Assembly (NCBI GenBank): GCA_964035545.1
Contig: OZ037765.1
Span: 23,810,004-23,874,003 of the forward strand
DNA length: 64,000 nt
Direction: 5' to 3'
Origin: Bugula neritina
Taxonomy: Eukaryota > Bryozoa > Gymnolaemata > Cheilostomatida > Bugulidae
Shown here: positions 1 through 13,900 of the stretch, piece after piece
Layout: each line of letters opens with the position of its first letter
Position numbering within the stretch: the stretch's first letter is position 1
Position numbers and translations under genes: made by a program
Notes under the pieces: generated by a model
The model's input: the letters and a program-made list of their open reading frames with translations, nothing else
Told to the model about the DNA's origin: nothing
Databases searched by the model: none

Positions 1-2237
1 AATATATGGGGAGCAGGTCTTTCGTGGGGTTTCTATTTTTTTTTGTGAGTATATATTAGTTTTTCAGCACAAAGTCTTCTGGTGATAAAGACGTTGACTG
101 CTTATTAGATTTGAATATTATTTTGTTGATGAAGACTGTTGCATATGAGTGTCTAAACATAGTACTATATTTGTTGACTGTTTGATAAATGTGTACGCAT
201 TGTTAATTGATTTTGCTGATATGTTTTAGTTATAATAATATTAAAATGTATATGCAAGACACTGACTCCAAGAAGTCCCTTAGTGCTATGAGTCATATGT
301 TGGCAGCAGCTGAATCAGGTGTGTGACAGTACTAATACTCTCAGTTTACAGCTTGTGTGTAGCTGACTATATGCATGACATTTACATGTGGGTGTGTGCA
401 GGTGGCTATCTGCATGACATCGACATGAGGTTGTGTGCAGACGGACATGCTAGTTTGAATACCAACATCACTACTTCCTACAGGTGTCCTTACACTGGCT
501 CTCACCAACCCTATCTGGGTGGCTAAAACTAGAATGTGTCTGCAATATGAGAATACGGCTGTGTCGAGTAGAGACTACTCAAGTTTAGCTCGAGTTCTAT
601 TAAACATTTGGAAGCAGGAAGGCATTAGAGGTTTTTACAAGGTCAGTTGTTAAGTTTTTTTTAGATATCCATTGGCCAATTACACAAATTTTTACATTTC
701 CTTGACTTCGAAAGTCCTAATAATTACAAATCGTAATCGAATGAGCTCGTTTGGGGATTTTGTTGGAGAAAAGTTATATTCAAGTATTTGAAGCAACTTC
801 ATACTTTCAAATTTTTAATTATATTTTCAGTTTATTTCAATTTTTTATGATAAGTTCTTGAATTTTCTGCTGAAAGGTTTTATATATTTTTACTCAAATA
901 GTCTAACTAAAGCTTTACTAAACTATAGGAGATTATAGGTCATATTTCTATATTTTGTAGGGCTTTATTCCTGGTATATTTGGTGTATCACATGGTGCTC
1001 TACAATTCATGTCTTATGAAGAGTTGAAGAAATTGTACTTCTCTCATTATAATCTTCCAGTAGACACAAGACTGGTATGTACTCACCTTGTCACACGTTT
1101 GTTGCTTTTCTCACATCTTTTTAAAAGTTGGTTAACAAGATTTTTCTGTCCATTTCTTTTGATGAGAAAAACTTGACGATCATTTAGTGTTTTATTGTTG
1201 TTGTATGTAGCTGATATAAATGCACGGAATGTTAAAAGGTACACTTTCTCAAGTCATTCACTCATGTCACTTGAATATAATACTCAACATTTTTCTCTCA
1301 AGGCTTTTATGTCTTTCATTCTACTTATATACAATATGCAAGCACATGCATTAATTTTTACACTGATCTTGTATGTTCTGATCATTAGCAATATCATACG
1401 CTATCAACTTTGTTTGGCTATTAAGTTATCAACAATTGTACAGACGTCTCATACCACAAGTGTATCTAACTATTTATTGCACTTGGTTTTGAATACTGAA
1501 GTATGGTATGCTAGTACTAGCCCAAGACCTAAACCCTATCTCTATCAGTATTGATTGCATGTAATACCCTGTGCAATAAAACTTTAGGTTTAAAATAATG
1601 TAAATTATAATGTTAATAGTAAAGATAGTTTTGAAGGATGCAATTTTTTAAGAACTACTCTCCAGTGATTTGTTGATACCAATGGGTCCCATCACATATG
1701 CTAACACAGTTGTTATATTGTTTATAGGGGCCTCTAGAGTACATTACTTTTGCCGCCATCTCAAAAATGTTTGCTGTTGTTACAACATATCCGTATCAAG
1801 TTGTGAGGTCTCGCCTGCAAGACCAACACAGACAGTACAGCGGAGTAATGAATGTTGTGACACAAACCTACCGGTAGTTATCTTCACATGTACATACATC
1901 ATTAATTATTGAGAAAAAAGTAGACAACTCCATCTAGAAAGAAAGTGCTAATCAAATAATTTTCACAACACCATTCTTTTTTTATAACATGCTAACCATT
2001 TACTACTTCAAAACCATGATTATTATTTGCAATACTTGTATTACAAGCTAATAATTTCACTATATAGTTTTTGGTGTTATTGAAGTGGAGATATTGTTAT
2101 TTGCTTTCAGAAATGAAGGATGGAGAGCGTTTTACAAAGGCCTGATTCCAAACTTGGCGAGGGTGACCCCTGCCTGCTGCATCACTTTTGTTATTTATGA
2201 GTCATTCATGACGTATGCTAAGTCTACGAAATATTAA
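1..2237 (+). CDS. SLC25A32: Mitochondrial FAD/folate carrier, SLC25A32-like (5' end outside window)
   Basis: Inner-membrane carrier of the mitochondrial carrier family; the SLC25A32 group moves FAD/folate into mitochondria. Six exons chain in frame: 1-44, 230-318, 484-641, 961-1074, 1728-1873 and 2111-2237 (TAA 2235-2237), giving about 225 residues against 315 in human, so roughly the first 85 are off the left edge. The first bases encode [15 protein letters not shown], close to the human protein. Two carrier signatures are visible: PIWVAK in repeat 2, where Trp replaces the usual acidic residue as in the FAD/folate/NAD branch, and PYQVVR in repeat 3. [12 protein letters not shown] and [14 protein letters not shown] also match the family. 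Donors and acceptors are canonical (for example gtgagt at 45). No break or missing motif is seen. The subfamily call is firm; the exact substrate is inferred. Confidence 0.93.
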
Positions 2238-2459
2238 GATGATTGAAACTTATCTTGATAGTCTTTAAAATGAAATGTTAATTTTAAATTATATGCTGAG
2301 ATTATATGTATTTGTAACCAAGAAGATGAGTGCAATTTTTATCTAAAATTTAAACATATCAGTTGTATTTTTATGTATATTTTTGACTGTATTGTTTGTT
2401 GTTGCTATTGATTGTATAAATGTAAAGTAATATGTGAATATTATATACGTTTATTTAAA

Positions 2460-2465
2460 AATAAA
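2460..2465 (+). terminator. Candidate poly(A) signal of the carrier gene
   Basis: AATAAA lies 223 bases after the TAA stop of the carrier gene in AT-rich sequence. Position and hexamer fit a 3' end signal; no transcript evidence is available. Confidence 0.5.
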
Positions 2466-4795
2466 TGTAATTAATATTAGATTAAAATACAATTGCATAC
2501 AATGGCCCCACTATATACGTGTTGTTTGTGGTTATAGTGAGTGTAGATAACATAAATGACATGCTTTTTGATACGAGATAATAATATAATGTTTAAAATA
2601 ATATTCTAAACTATAGCATGCAGCAGATATAGATCTAAGTCATATAAATTCATTGGTCGGTCAAGTTACGGTTCAAACAAAACAATGCAAGTCAAATTCA
2701 AGCAATTACTTGAGTGTAAGCTGACTCGCAAGCCAATACTTGGTTGAATCAGCAAGTTAACAGAAAAACTTAGTATTTACATAGGTTTTCTAGTTCAAAT
2801 AAAATGTATTCAATTATTTGCTCTAGTTTCATTTATATTATATATGTATAAAATTTTCTAATAGAAATATAATATAATTGCTATAATATTCAACACTACT
2901 AATTCCAAAATTACTTATTGAAGCGCTATTCACTTTTGAATAATTGTTTTCAACATGCTATTGGATTAATAAACGTTATTCAAACAAATTAGCAACAGTT
3001 TGGACACTCTAACCTCTAGAAAGATTAGTTTTTTATTTGTAAAAACATCCTAAACTTGTTGAAGGATTTAACTAGCAGGGGGAAGAGGAGGGTTAAGGTG
3101 TTTGAGTCACCTGGGTTTGACCTGCTTCAGTTTGGAATGCTGCTCATACTTGGCATTCTAAAAGCTATACAATTCCTCTAAGTCTTAGAAATCAAATACT
3201 GTTTATGGTAAAGTTGTGCTCAATTGTCTTTGTGTTCTCACAAATAACTGTTGCTAATTTGATGAAGTTCAAGTGTAAACTGGATATATTTTAAAGCTGT
3301 TTCCATAGAAGTAAGTAATCACAACTTAATTATTTTTAGGTTTGTAAAACTTGGTCTGATCAGATTTGGCTTTGGGACAAAACTGTAGTATGTAGTGGTA
3401 AACAATATCCTCAATTGTTAGGATTTTTTACTAAAACGAGAATTTTATGAAAAAAGCAGTATTTGTAGCTTAGGTAGTTTTCTGAAAGTTCTTTGTGTGT
3501 AACTATTGTTTTAAACAATTTTAACTAATTCATATATTACGATAACTTATTACATATGAAACATAAAAGGTTGCAAACTACATGCCACTGGTTTGTTGTT
3601 ATACGTGATGCTCGACAACAACGTTTCTCTGTTAGACTGCCATTACATCATTGCCTATAGATTTGTAATTTAACAAGTTGTTAGAACCATCGTGAAAATA
3701 TGCTAATATAAGCAGCTTGATAGAAAAAGTTATTTATAAAACATACAAGTTTGAATGGAAGTTATTCCAGTGTGAGCGAAGAATAACAATGCAATGTTTT
3801 AATTACAGTAATTAAGCTGCTACTTCTTTCTGTCACTTGTTATTTTTTCTATTCTATTATTGTTTGAGTGTATTTGGCAATTATTTAATACTTGACTTTT
3901 CCTTAACAGCAGTAAAATATTTTTGAGATGAAATAACTGTTACTGTTGGAATAGACTGACTTATACTTAAATGTTAAGTCCTGGGTTGGCTAATATAATG
4001 TACTCTGTAGGCACAGTCATATATAATATGCAAGTAAATAATGAGATTAAGAGTTTCCCATAATTACCCATATGTCTCAAGTTAATAAGTTGATTGATCT
4101 CTTATTCTTTAATTAGAAATTACCTCAAACTCAGTCTGCATTTCTAATCTTCATAATGGGCATTAATAAACACAATGTCTAAGGCAGTGACATGTGCTGT
4201 GTAATGCGAATAGATTGAAGTAAGGTAAGGCAAGCATTTCACTCTTTTAAGTTTGCTAGCTTTCAGGAGTTGGCATCTCATCTCTGGATACCTACAGTTA
4301 AGTGAATCTACTTTAATTGATCTTAACCACAAACACTTTGATATAAACTGCACTACTTCAAACTATACTCCTTAGTATGGTGTATACACACAGCCACCTA
4401 AACTAATGACAAGGTCAGCCATTAATTACCTAGGTCTTTGTTGTGTACTATTTTTAACTGAAAGGTCATTATTATTCTATGAACACTTATTAGTCTTATT
4501 TAAATTCTAGGTTTAAATGAAAAATTTGCTCTGCGTTGTTTGACAAAGGATCACATAACTGTATGGCATCCGGCAAGATCGGCATTTCAGTCAATATTAA
4601 ATCACTGCAGCAATAAAGCTTATCTGAATATTGATACAAATCAGGGATTGCTATATGAAGCATAGCCTGAATACCACACTGGTTGTAGACAGGAGAGTAA
4701 AGGGCTGCATTAGCTAATCACATCTCAGGGGTATAATCTGATTGGCTAGCTGAACTAGACTGCTCAGGCAGTGAGAGACTGATTGCTGCACACAT
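2466..4795. other. Intergenic spacer, no gene seen
   Basis: AT-rich sequence with only short chance reading frames. A stretch near 3070-3130 carries a weak tRNA B-box-like string but no convincing tRNA fold. I see no coding exon or RNA gene. Confidence 0.5.
4741..4745 (+). promoter_or_regulatory. Inverted CCAAT box upstream of the lectin gene (tentative)
   Basis: ATTGG sits about 115 bases before the proposed ATG at 4859, in a locally less AT-rich stretch (4540-4800). It could be a promoter CCAAT element read on the minus strand. No TATA box or initiator was identified, so this is only suggestive. Confidence 0.2.
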
Positions 4796-4858
4796 ATGCA
4801 TATAGAAGAGGTCCGAGCAGAGAAGCAGCACCTTCTACTGCTGCTGTCTACTAAAGCT

Positions 4859-4940
4859 ATGGAGATATACAACATGATGCCACGCTGCTTTGGTTCTGTT
4901 CTAATCTTAACTGGATTATTTTCCTTCCAATTTTCACCAG
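4859..4940 (+). CDS. Putative signal-peptide exon of the lectin-like gene
   Basis: Encodes MEIYNMMPRCFGSVLILTGL plus FSFQFSP, a typical hydrophobic leader, and ends at CACCAG|gtatgc in phase 1. That phase joins exactly to the acceptor at 9009 (ctcttttag) before the lectin exon. In-frame ATGs also exist at 4796, 4874 and 4877; the one at 4874 would give the most compact leader. The 4.1-kb intron after it contains no other exon I can support, but one of compatible phase cannot be excluded. Confidence 0.5.
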
Positions 4941-7900
4941 GTATGCCATCTGTTCACTGTTGCTTTCAAGTGGTGGATTATAATACTATTGTAATTATAA
5001 ACTTCTAGAGCAAACCAACATAGTATAATACTTATAGTTATTACTTATTATTCTAATCTATAAGTATAATGTAATATATAATATATAATTGATCTTGTAG
5101 CAGTGATAAACATATCAATTTGCTAAATCTTATAATGGTATAATAGACATTTCTCTTGTATATTATATACTTATATAGCCAAGACAAACGTATAGATAAG
5201 TAATAATATTAATTATTACAAGTGGGGAATTATTTAGCAAATCATTAAATAGTTTTGCTGTATACTTTGGCTTCATTGTGATTGAGCTACTTTACCACTG
5301 TAAGATAGCAATCCTGTGGTTTTCTGACAGACTTCATATTGTTACCACCCATGTTTTTACTAACTCTCTTTGCTGACATTATATCCATTTATCATTAGTA
5401 TTGCAACATATTTGACTGTCTGAAAGATCGTGCAACCCTCTCTATTATTTATTAGACAATTCATTTCAGTTAAATTGATTTTAAATCATAAATGACAATG
5501 TCAATTCTTGCTCTAGACTAATAAAAACTATTTTTGGATTAGTATTTTAATCATATCTATAATAACATAAGTTGGCTTGTGTTGCATTAAGTGATTAGTC
5601 AATCAAAAACATGCCAGTTAGGAAATGTGTTTTTCTATATGTTTACTTTAAGCTGCAGTCAGATGAAATAGGTAACTTAAACTGGCTTATATTTATATTA
5701 TTAAAGCTTCTCTTTGCAAAAATATAATTTGAAAGGGCCTAATTTATTCTATATATAATATCTTTCTGCCAACAACTCAACTGACAGTATTTTCACAAAG
5801 ATTTACATGCCATTTCAATGACACTATTGAAATAAATTAAAACACGTTCTGTCAAACAGCCTTGTCATATCAGCCCAATGTTTTTAGAAATAATATGTAA
5901 TTTATATTTGTTCATAAATTATATGTCTTGCATAACGTCATCTAAAATTTGGACTTGTTTCTTAAAATAAACTCCATTTGCTTCTGCTGAAATCTACGAG
6001 TTGCATTCCTTCCAAGAGGCCTGATAAGTGTTAATTTTGCTTTGAAGTTAAAACAGCTTGCCTTGACCATACAATTCAGAACAAATTATCATTATTTTGT
6101 ATGGTTGTCATAAGCCTGGAAGTGCAATTCATCTCTTTAATCTAAATACATTACTACCTAAATGAAAACTGTCTACAGCTTCTTGCACTTACAAATTTGC
6201 AAATAATTAATGCAAACCAAGACTTAAAACTACACTGCCTCAATGTTGGGTTCCTGTTTTAGAAGGAGATTGGCTTTAAGTAACAAGTCCCTTCAACCAT
6301 CAATTAACTGACTGTTTCTTTTTTGTTAGTTTCAGAGATTAAATAGTGTCTTTCTAATCCAAAATTCATTTGACATGGTGTAATGCTACACATTTTAATT
6401 TTTATTTGTTTTTTTTTTATATTAATGGTAAGCATAATAGGTTGGTTTGAGAATTTTGAAAAATGTAGGAGTTAAAAGTCATATCTTACTGAAAACAAAA
6501 AAGAATTTGTTGTTGCAGCTTCCATCATAATTACAGAAATCGTAGAAACATTTAAATGCCACAGAGCTTTAAAACTGTTCACACATTCCTACTAGTGACA
6601 TTTTGGATTCATAAAAAGCAATATGTAGATTTAGCACAATAATGGCAACTCTAACTGCGGGTGGTAAGCTGGGAGTATTGATTTGACGAAACAGATGCTT
6701 ATTCAATGGATAATGTATATTGTATTACCTGATCAGATGTACGTGTATCATATATAAAATAGTGTATCATTTATAAAATAAATCCAAAATAGTGTATATA
6801 CATTATCAACAATCACTAGTTCTGGGCACTATCAAATATTCCATTGCTAGAGTAACCAAACAACATGTATGTGCAAAACTGAAGCAATCATTTAAGTTGT
6901 CCATTTAAATTTGAATCTTTAATTAATATCTACAGGAAAAATCCTATTTCCTCATTGAAATTATAGCCATATGTAAGAGTTGAACTTACTCAATACTAAA
7001 TGAAATTAACTCAAATATTCTATTATATAACATTGAATTACAAATCATTGAATGATATTTGCTCTAATGCCTGTGAGTTTCAACAGTAAATGTCCCTTCA
7101 GACACTCAATGGTTAGCCTTTAAGCACAGCCATAGAAATTTCATTGAACGGGTAACTTTAACTAGAAGCTCTTTTTGCTACTAAATGTTAGTTTATGAAT
7201 GCATGAGTCAGAATGTGGGTTAGTTTGAGGAATCTGTCTAATGAGTTTATAATGACAAGCAGGGTTAGTCTGGTGTATATATTAAAGGTCCTGTAGTGTA
7301 AACTTTTTGCATCAGTTTAAAGAGAAATAATGGGCCCTTTTGTTTTTTAGGTAGCTTGAAGTTGTTATTTCAACCTGGTCTGCTGCTAATAACCTGCATG
7401 TGTCATTGCTACATTATACTGGAAATTCTATGTGTAAATTCTGATTTAGTTGCTATTGTAAACATGCTGAATAAATGTCAACAACTAATGAATGTGGGGA
7501 GTTTCAATAATCAATTGATTTAAATATTTGTTCTGTTTAGGCAGAGGGTTGTTATTACTGCAACATATGCATTAATCCTCTAGTTTTCATCCGGGCTTTA
7601 AAACCCAGTAAATAATCAATATCGAATTTAGACAATTTAAAACTTTTTTTTAAAACTGATAGCTGCTTTACCTTAGCAAAAGGCAATTGTACTGCATTAT
7701 CTTTGGAATAATATAAGTAGACCAAAAGAAGTTTTGGCATCTCTAATGCAGCATAATTATTCATGTAATCTATGATTAATTATAATATACTACTGGGGAG
7801 CATTTGAGCATCTTTAACTTCAAAGCCTTATAGTAAATTCAATTATTAAATATGGTGTTGAATGCTGTTTACAAAAAGAATACTATACCTGTATTAATCT

Positions 7901-10900
7901 TCATGTTGTAAGCATTCTCTGGTATTATGATAACAATACCCCCAGCAAGAGATCTGCTCATTAGAATGTGTATTGTGTAAGCATAGGGCTAGTAGCAGCA
8001 TGGCTCTACACTCCTGCACCTGGAAACTGATTGAAGGCAATTGTTGCTCTATTGAGTACATCTTTTATCTTCCTAACTTTCTCATTCAATTAATCTCTCT
8101 TGAAACTGCTGGCATCTGTTAATTTCAATTCAAAGAGAAGTTGCATATTTGTTATTTTAATACCAATTTTCAATAACTAACAATCTTTGAAAATCTTCAT
8201 TATTTTTCAAGGAGTCAGAAGTAACCTGTATGTTAGAATTTATAAAAGTTTATACTTGAAAGCCAAAGCCCTGTTGCTGCCTTGGCAATAACTACTTGCT
8301 GCCTCTAGTGCCTGCCATCACTAATACTTTATGATATAAGGTGTGATCAGCAGCTCACTCTACTTCACTAATTAGAGTAAACAGTATAAGTGCTACTTTT
8401 ATGATTGGGCTTTCATTTAATCCTAGATATGTTATTGTGTTACAAAAAGTAGTTCAAACAGTTCTTTCAGCACCTGTCTACGGGCTATAATAACAGTGCT
8501 GCTTGTATTAGAAGAGTGGGGTGTGTAGACTCTATAATGAATATAAAGTGGTATCTAAAATTAACATCATTTCATAAATGGCCATCCTTAATCAAGCTAG
8601 TAATTGTTGATACACTTGTCAGGTTTAACTGCACTCAGTGTTCCCTCCCTTCTGAAACATTACCAATTAGTGTTAATCACCATTTCGGCATTACAAGCCT
8701 GTGTGACACTTTGGCATATCATAAACCATTAGATGTTCATGAGATTATCAAACCCATACTTGATTGCATTATACAACACAACCTGCTATGTCCCATTTCT
8801 AGTATGTTTCCTTAGTTTTTATAGTACTGGTTTATTGCCTCTTTCAAAGATATGGTATGCCTTTTGGTGGCTTAAGAACTGGGAAAGATTTATCTGTAGT
8901 AAATGTTTTACTGATTTATGTTATAGCAATAATCTTTTGCAAAAATTGCTTTCATGTTTAGGAATTGGAATTTTTAAAATAAATATTGAAAATGTCAAAA
9001 CTCTTTTAGTTACCGGAACTACTGAATTACACAGAATTCACGATTCAACAACATGGTACTATCTCTACTATTCACAAATCAGATATTCTTGGCAAAATGC
9101 AAATACCCAATGTACAAAATATGGAAGAACCTTAGTGGCCATTCCACTCTCCGGGGCAGTTGAAAGCCTGGTCGTTGAGTGGGATTTAATAGCTGATGTA
9201 TGGATCGGGGATGGCAATGGTGGTTGTATGTCTTTGAAAGAAGAGTGTACCAAGGTAAGAACCTCACTATGGTCATATTAAAATTCATGCATTTGTAATA
9301 GAAGTAGAAAAACATAAGAACTAAATCCCCATTAATTATTGATCTAATACATCTGTATACTGACAGGTCTTTTGCCTCTTGACAGTGCAGTAATTTATAG
9401 AGGGCTGTACAGTCTATACTTTCAGCTTGCTTATCGAATTAGATAAAAAATATTTAACTTGAACCCAATTTTTCAATTTTTTTTTCTAAACTTTTTATTT
9501 GATGAGCGCAAGGATGCCATAGGTGCATGTCTAATTGAATACCCCTGGGGAAATGAACTTGGCTACTGCAAAATGCAGATGAACTAATTTATTACTTTAA
9601 TTTATTTAATTTATTACTTTAATCATATAGCAAGCAGTAATGTTTTAACAACCTTTGATTAGGTTTCAAGTTCTATAAAATCAATAGGTACTATAAAATG
9701 CTGCGTACCAGTTTTGTTTAAAGATGGCTAATTTTGTGCATACTCACAAGACTAGCAATACTAAAGCAATAACACAAAATATACTGATGAGGGCAAAATG
9801 TCAAAATGTCAAAATAGCAAAAATAATACTAACTACTTAGACATACCAGATAATGTCAATTTTTCTTTAAAACATCTACAATCTATTTTGATGTCTCTGT
9901 ATATCATTTTGGTGAATGACACTTTTATGTGAATATAGCATTATGATTGGCCATTGATGGCTTCTGTCAGAACCCCTTTTAGTTGTGAATAATGTAAATG
10001 CAAGTCTGAAAGGTGATTATTTTATACATTAAAAGTTGAGTTGCTCATTCAGAATTTCATTTCATGATGCAGGTGTCTAATTCAGCTTTTGGAGGCAGAC
10101 AATGTGTAGAGACGAAGCTTCAGCCACAGTCTACAGATTGCTCTCTTAGCAAACTTTACGTGATCTGTACAGAAGGTGAGACTATAAGCTGATATGCTGT
10201 GTGCTGTGAAAATAATCCAGGAAGAAATATTTTTTGTTTTAAAACTACAGGTTTTAATTTGATTTACCAATTTATACAAAATAGTAAAAATTTTAGTTAT
10301 AATTGTATGATAGTTCTGTTTAAATACCAGTCAAATCACACCATCAATATATTGGTTGAGTAACACATATAAGACTAAGTTGTGTTGATGTCACTTATAT
10401 ATATTTTGTTGCAATATGCTGAGGAAAATGGCTGCATGGTCTGCATTGTAAACTCCCATTAATTCGATTGCAGTTTTGCTACATTATAATACCAATGGCA
10501 TTAATAGTACTTATTGCATTTTTATTGATTAATTGAAACATTACCAAATTGCACCTTATTTACCAGCCAATGTACATTTTCCAAAAATTAATTTCCTAAT
10601 AATAAAGTTACCAACTTTAGCCAATCTAATTTCCTAAACAGTTAATAATAGCTGGCCCCTTACTGTTTAAGCAACAATGTCAAGGGCTAATGTCAAAGGT
10701 TATGAAAACATTAATATATTATTCTAACTTCAATTTTTTCAGTAAATTTATTGACTCTTTAGTAGTCTAATACTTCAGATCAATAAAACTGAAAAAGTCT
10801 TCAATGAATTAGAATCAAACTCATCGAGTACTAAAAACTAGTGATGAAATAAAATTAGATTTTCAAGAGCTTTCAATCAGGCAGGACAGGAGTGCGTGGT

Positions 10901-13900
10901 TTCTGTAATAGATAATATATTACACAGTAATTAGGATTAGCTGTGTAAACAGGTAGCCATCAGTCATGTCACTGACGCTTATAATATTTAGACATGTTTA
11001 AGTAGAATCAGATAACTGTTCATATCTTATTTATCTCATTTCTTCACTTTGTTATATGAAGTTTATCAACCTTAGCCTGAATTTCCAGCCAGGTATTTCC
11101 TTTCAGTAATACTTTTCCTTAACTTCTAGCGGTTTTCCAGCATTAAGGTTACTTTTCAAACATCTTCTACCACAGCAAACTCTCTCATCAGAATAAAATC
11201 TTTGTTTTGGAAATGGTTACATAATACAGTCTCGTCTTCAATTGTCGCCATGATGATTTACCAATTTATGCGAATTGTCCCATGCATTTTAGTTTTTAAT
11301 CACTGATAATAATTACAAGTTCACCATACAATAATAATAGTATTATAATGATATAGTTCAATAATATACAGTAGGCTCTAGTTATTCATTAAAATGAAGG
11401 TTTTAATACACATTTATACATCTTTTCCAGCTGTTTCACTATATTTGTTATATAAAACCATACAAAATAGCCTATCAAGTTTAAACGTGGTAGACCAGGC
11501 ATAACACGATAAACTGGTAGAGCAAAATATTTATAACAATTCTATTTTACTTCAATTAGAGGTTTGTCATTGTTTTTGTTTCTCTAATTAAGCCTTTCTT
11601 ATAATCTTAAATAAATAATTATGCAACATTCTTTGGGTATGTATTGTAGAATTTGATCATGTTTTTTCGAATAAATATTATGTTATGTTCATACCACACA
11701 TAGCTGCATGTTACTGTTGAGCCTAAACTCAATCTAATATTTAAAACATACAATATATCAATTTATTTGAAAAATGAAACCCTGGTGTAAAAGTCAAATG
11801 ATTTTGTCATTACATGACCACAATCTGACTATTTTATAAGACTAATGTCTTACAAGAAAAATAATCCCTGTAGGTTAGTAGTTACTTTTTGCGATTCATT
11901 CACCAAAATATATTTCTGTTATTTTGTCATTTTTGCATTTCTTTGAATAGACTAGAAGTGGTAGTTATGTTTATATCAGTATTATTATAACTTAACAAAC
12001 AGAAGTTTTACACTATCAATATGAATTCTTAGAAGCATTCTTACATTAAACAGAGCCAGACTTTGTTATAAGTATGTAGAATACTGGTTCAGATTGGAAA
12101 CACGTTACAGCAAGGCATGGTAATATTATGAATAACACTCAGTGGTATAACGATTAGTCATATCAAAGAGAGGAAACTCTGCGTATTCTTTGTAGTTTAT
12201 TATTACAAAAGGTCACCTAAATTTTAGAAGCCATGATTAAAGATGCTCAAACTTTGATATTTTTTGGCAAGCTTTCCACCAAATTATTATGTTTATTGTT
12301 TTATTATTCTGATTGATAGTAATCATTCATTCATTTGTTAGATATACTCGTATAATCAAACAATTAAACATTTTTTGGTAGCATGTGAGTTTGAACTATT
12401 GAACTTGGAATTATTTCTGCGTGAACCAAGAAATAAATCGCACCTTTGGGTTTATTGTTCAATAAATGGTATAATTGTCTATTGCAGCATATACTACAAC
12501 TACTACAACAACCACTACAACTACGACTCCAACCACTACTACCACCACCACCACTACTACCACTACAACACCCAGCACAACTACTCCAGAAGCCACTACA
12601 GTTCGCTCTCTGCTAAAGGTCACTTATCAAACTGGTGAGACACCATCCAACTCCACATCTAATGCTAGAGGTGGGGAGAAGAAGGCTAAGGTTACCCCTA
12701 ACAGGCACAAAGCTGGGATTGCTGGTTTTATGATTGGATTGTCTGGTGCAAAAGTTGATTTGTTAGGTAAATTATGCTTCATAACCTCTACCCTGCTTTA
12801 ATTCCTGATGTCACCCTTTCATCATTTCGGGTGTCTGTGAAGTACAATAGCTAAGAGATTGTTTGCTGTAGCCTTTCACTCTATCTATCTGGTCCAGTTC
12901 AGTGTAGGTAAAGTGCTCAGTGGTAATTTTCAGTGACTTACAAAATTCCAGTTTCTTTCATCAGTTTCATTAATCAGGTTTATGATTTCACAACCTGCAG
13001 TGCTTCATAAATACTGACAACATCAAAAATAAATATTTCCTATTTTTACCTAATGAGCTATTTAATTCTATATCTGTTTGGTAAGGTATTTTTCATATAC
13101 ATAAAAGACCACCGACCCTGGAAAAGTTGTTTAATTTTTATAGTTTGTGTGACCTCGTTAATAAAGTGCTTAAAATCAAATTTTCCTAGCTCTGATAAAA
13201 GTAATTTGGGAGTCTTTTCTTTACCCATGGTTGTTGTGTTGGCTATTAGAGTCATGATAGGTAGGTAAATAATACACTAGTATCTACACTTGACATTCTA
13301 AAATAAAAGTGTCTAACATGTTGCAGAGAGCTGTATGTACATTTAGAAAAATAAATTATTAGCTCAAGTTTTCCAACTAACTATACTTTGAGGTTTTTTG
13401 TTTAGATCACAGGCTTTAAATTTTTTTATCTTGTACCTTCCTCAATCTATAAATGTTGAAAAGCTTTACCAGACCTTGTGCTTGCTAAAAGTTTGCTGAA
13501 TCTCCATATAAATATTGTCATTGTTTTGGGTTTACATGTGGCTCAAAAGTTTATCTCTTCAATAAAATGCAAGTTGCATTCTGTTTGGGATTGAATAGAC
13601 CAGTATTTGCTACTGATAATAAATTTATCGCTTTTAAGATTTTGTTGTTGTTTGAACCGTTAATTGTGTGCCAATGTCTGCATAGGTATGTGTATTTACA
13701 CTAAACCTATCTGAGGTGAAATTTACTCTAAATTTTATAAATTATTTCTCAAAGCAAATTATCCTAATTTTAGTAAATTATTTTTTATTTTAGACTACTC
13801 TGCCATTCAACTTTCTTTTCTACCTTTACTGATGGTTTAGTAAACACATTTATCAATTGAAGCAATCTTTAAGTTTGCATATACTTATACAAGAAGCACA

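Noticed and set aside
3070-3130. Possible tRNA or SINE head
   Set aside because: Only a B-box-like GGGTTTGACC string is present; no cloverleaf or SINE core follows.
8516-8815. 99-codon frame before the lectin exon
   Set aside because: Overlaps another frame, has no domain and falls in the proposed intron; the acceptor at 9009 explains the coding start better.
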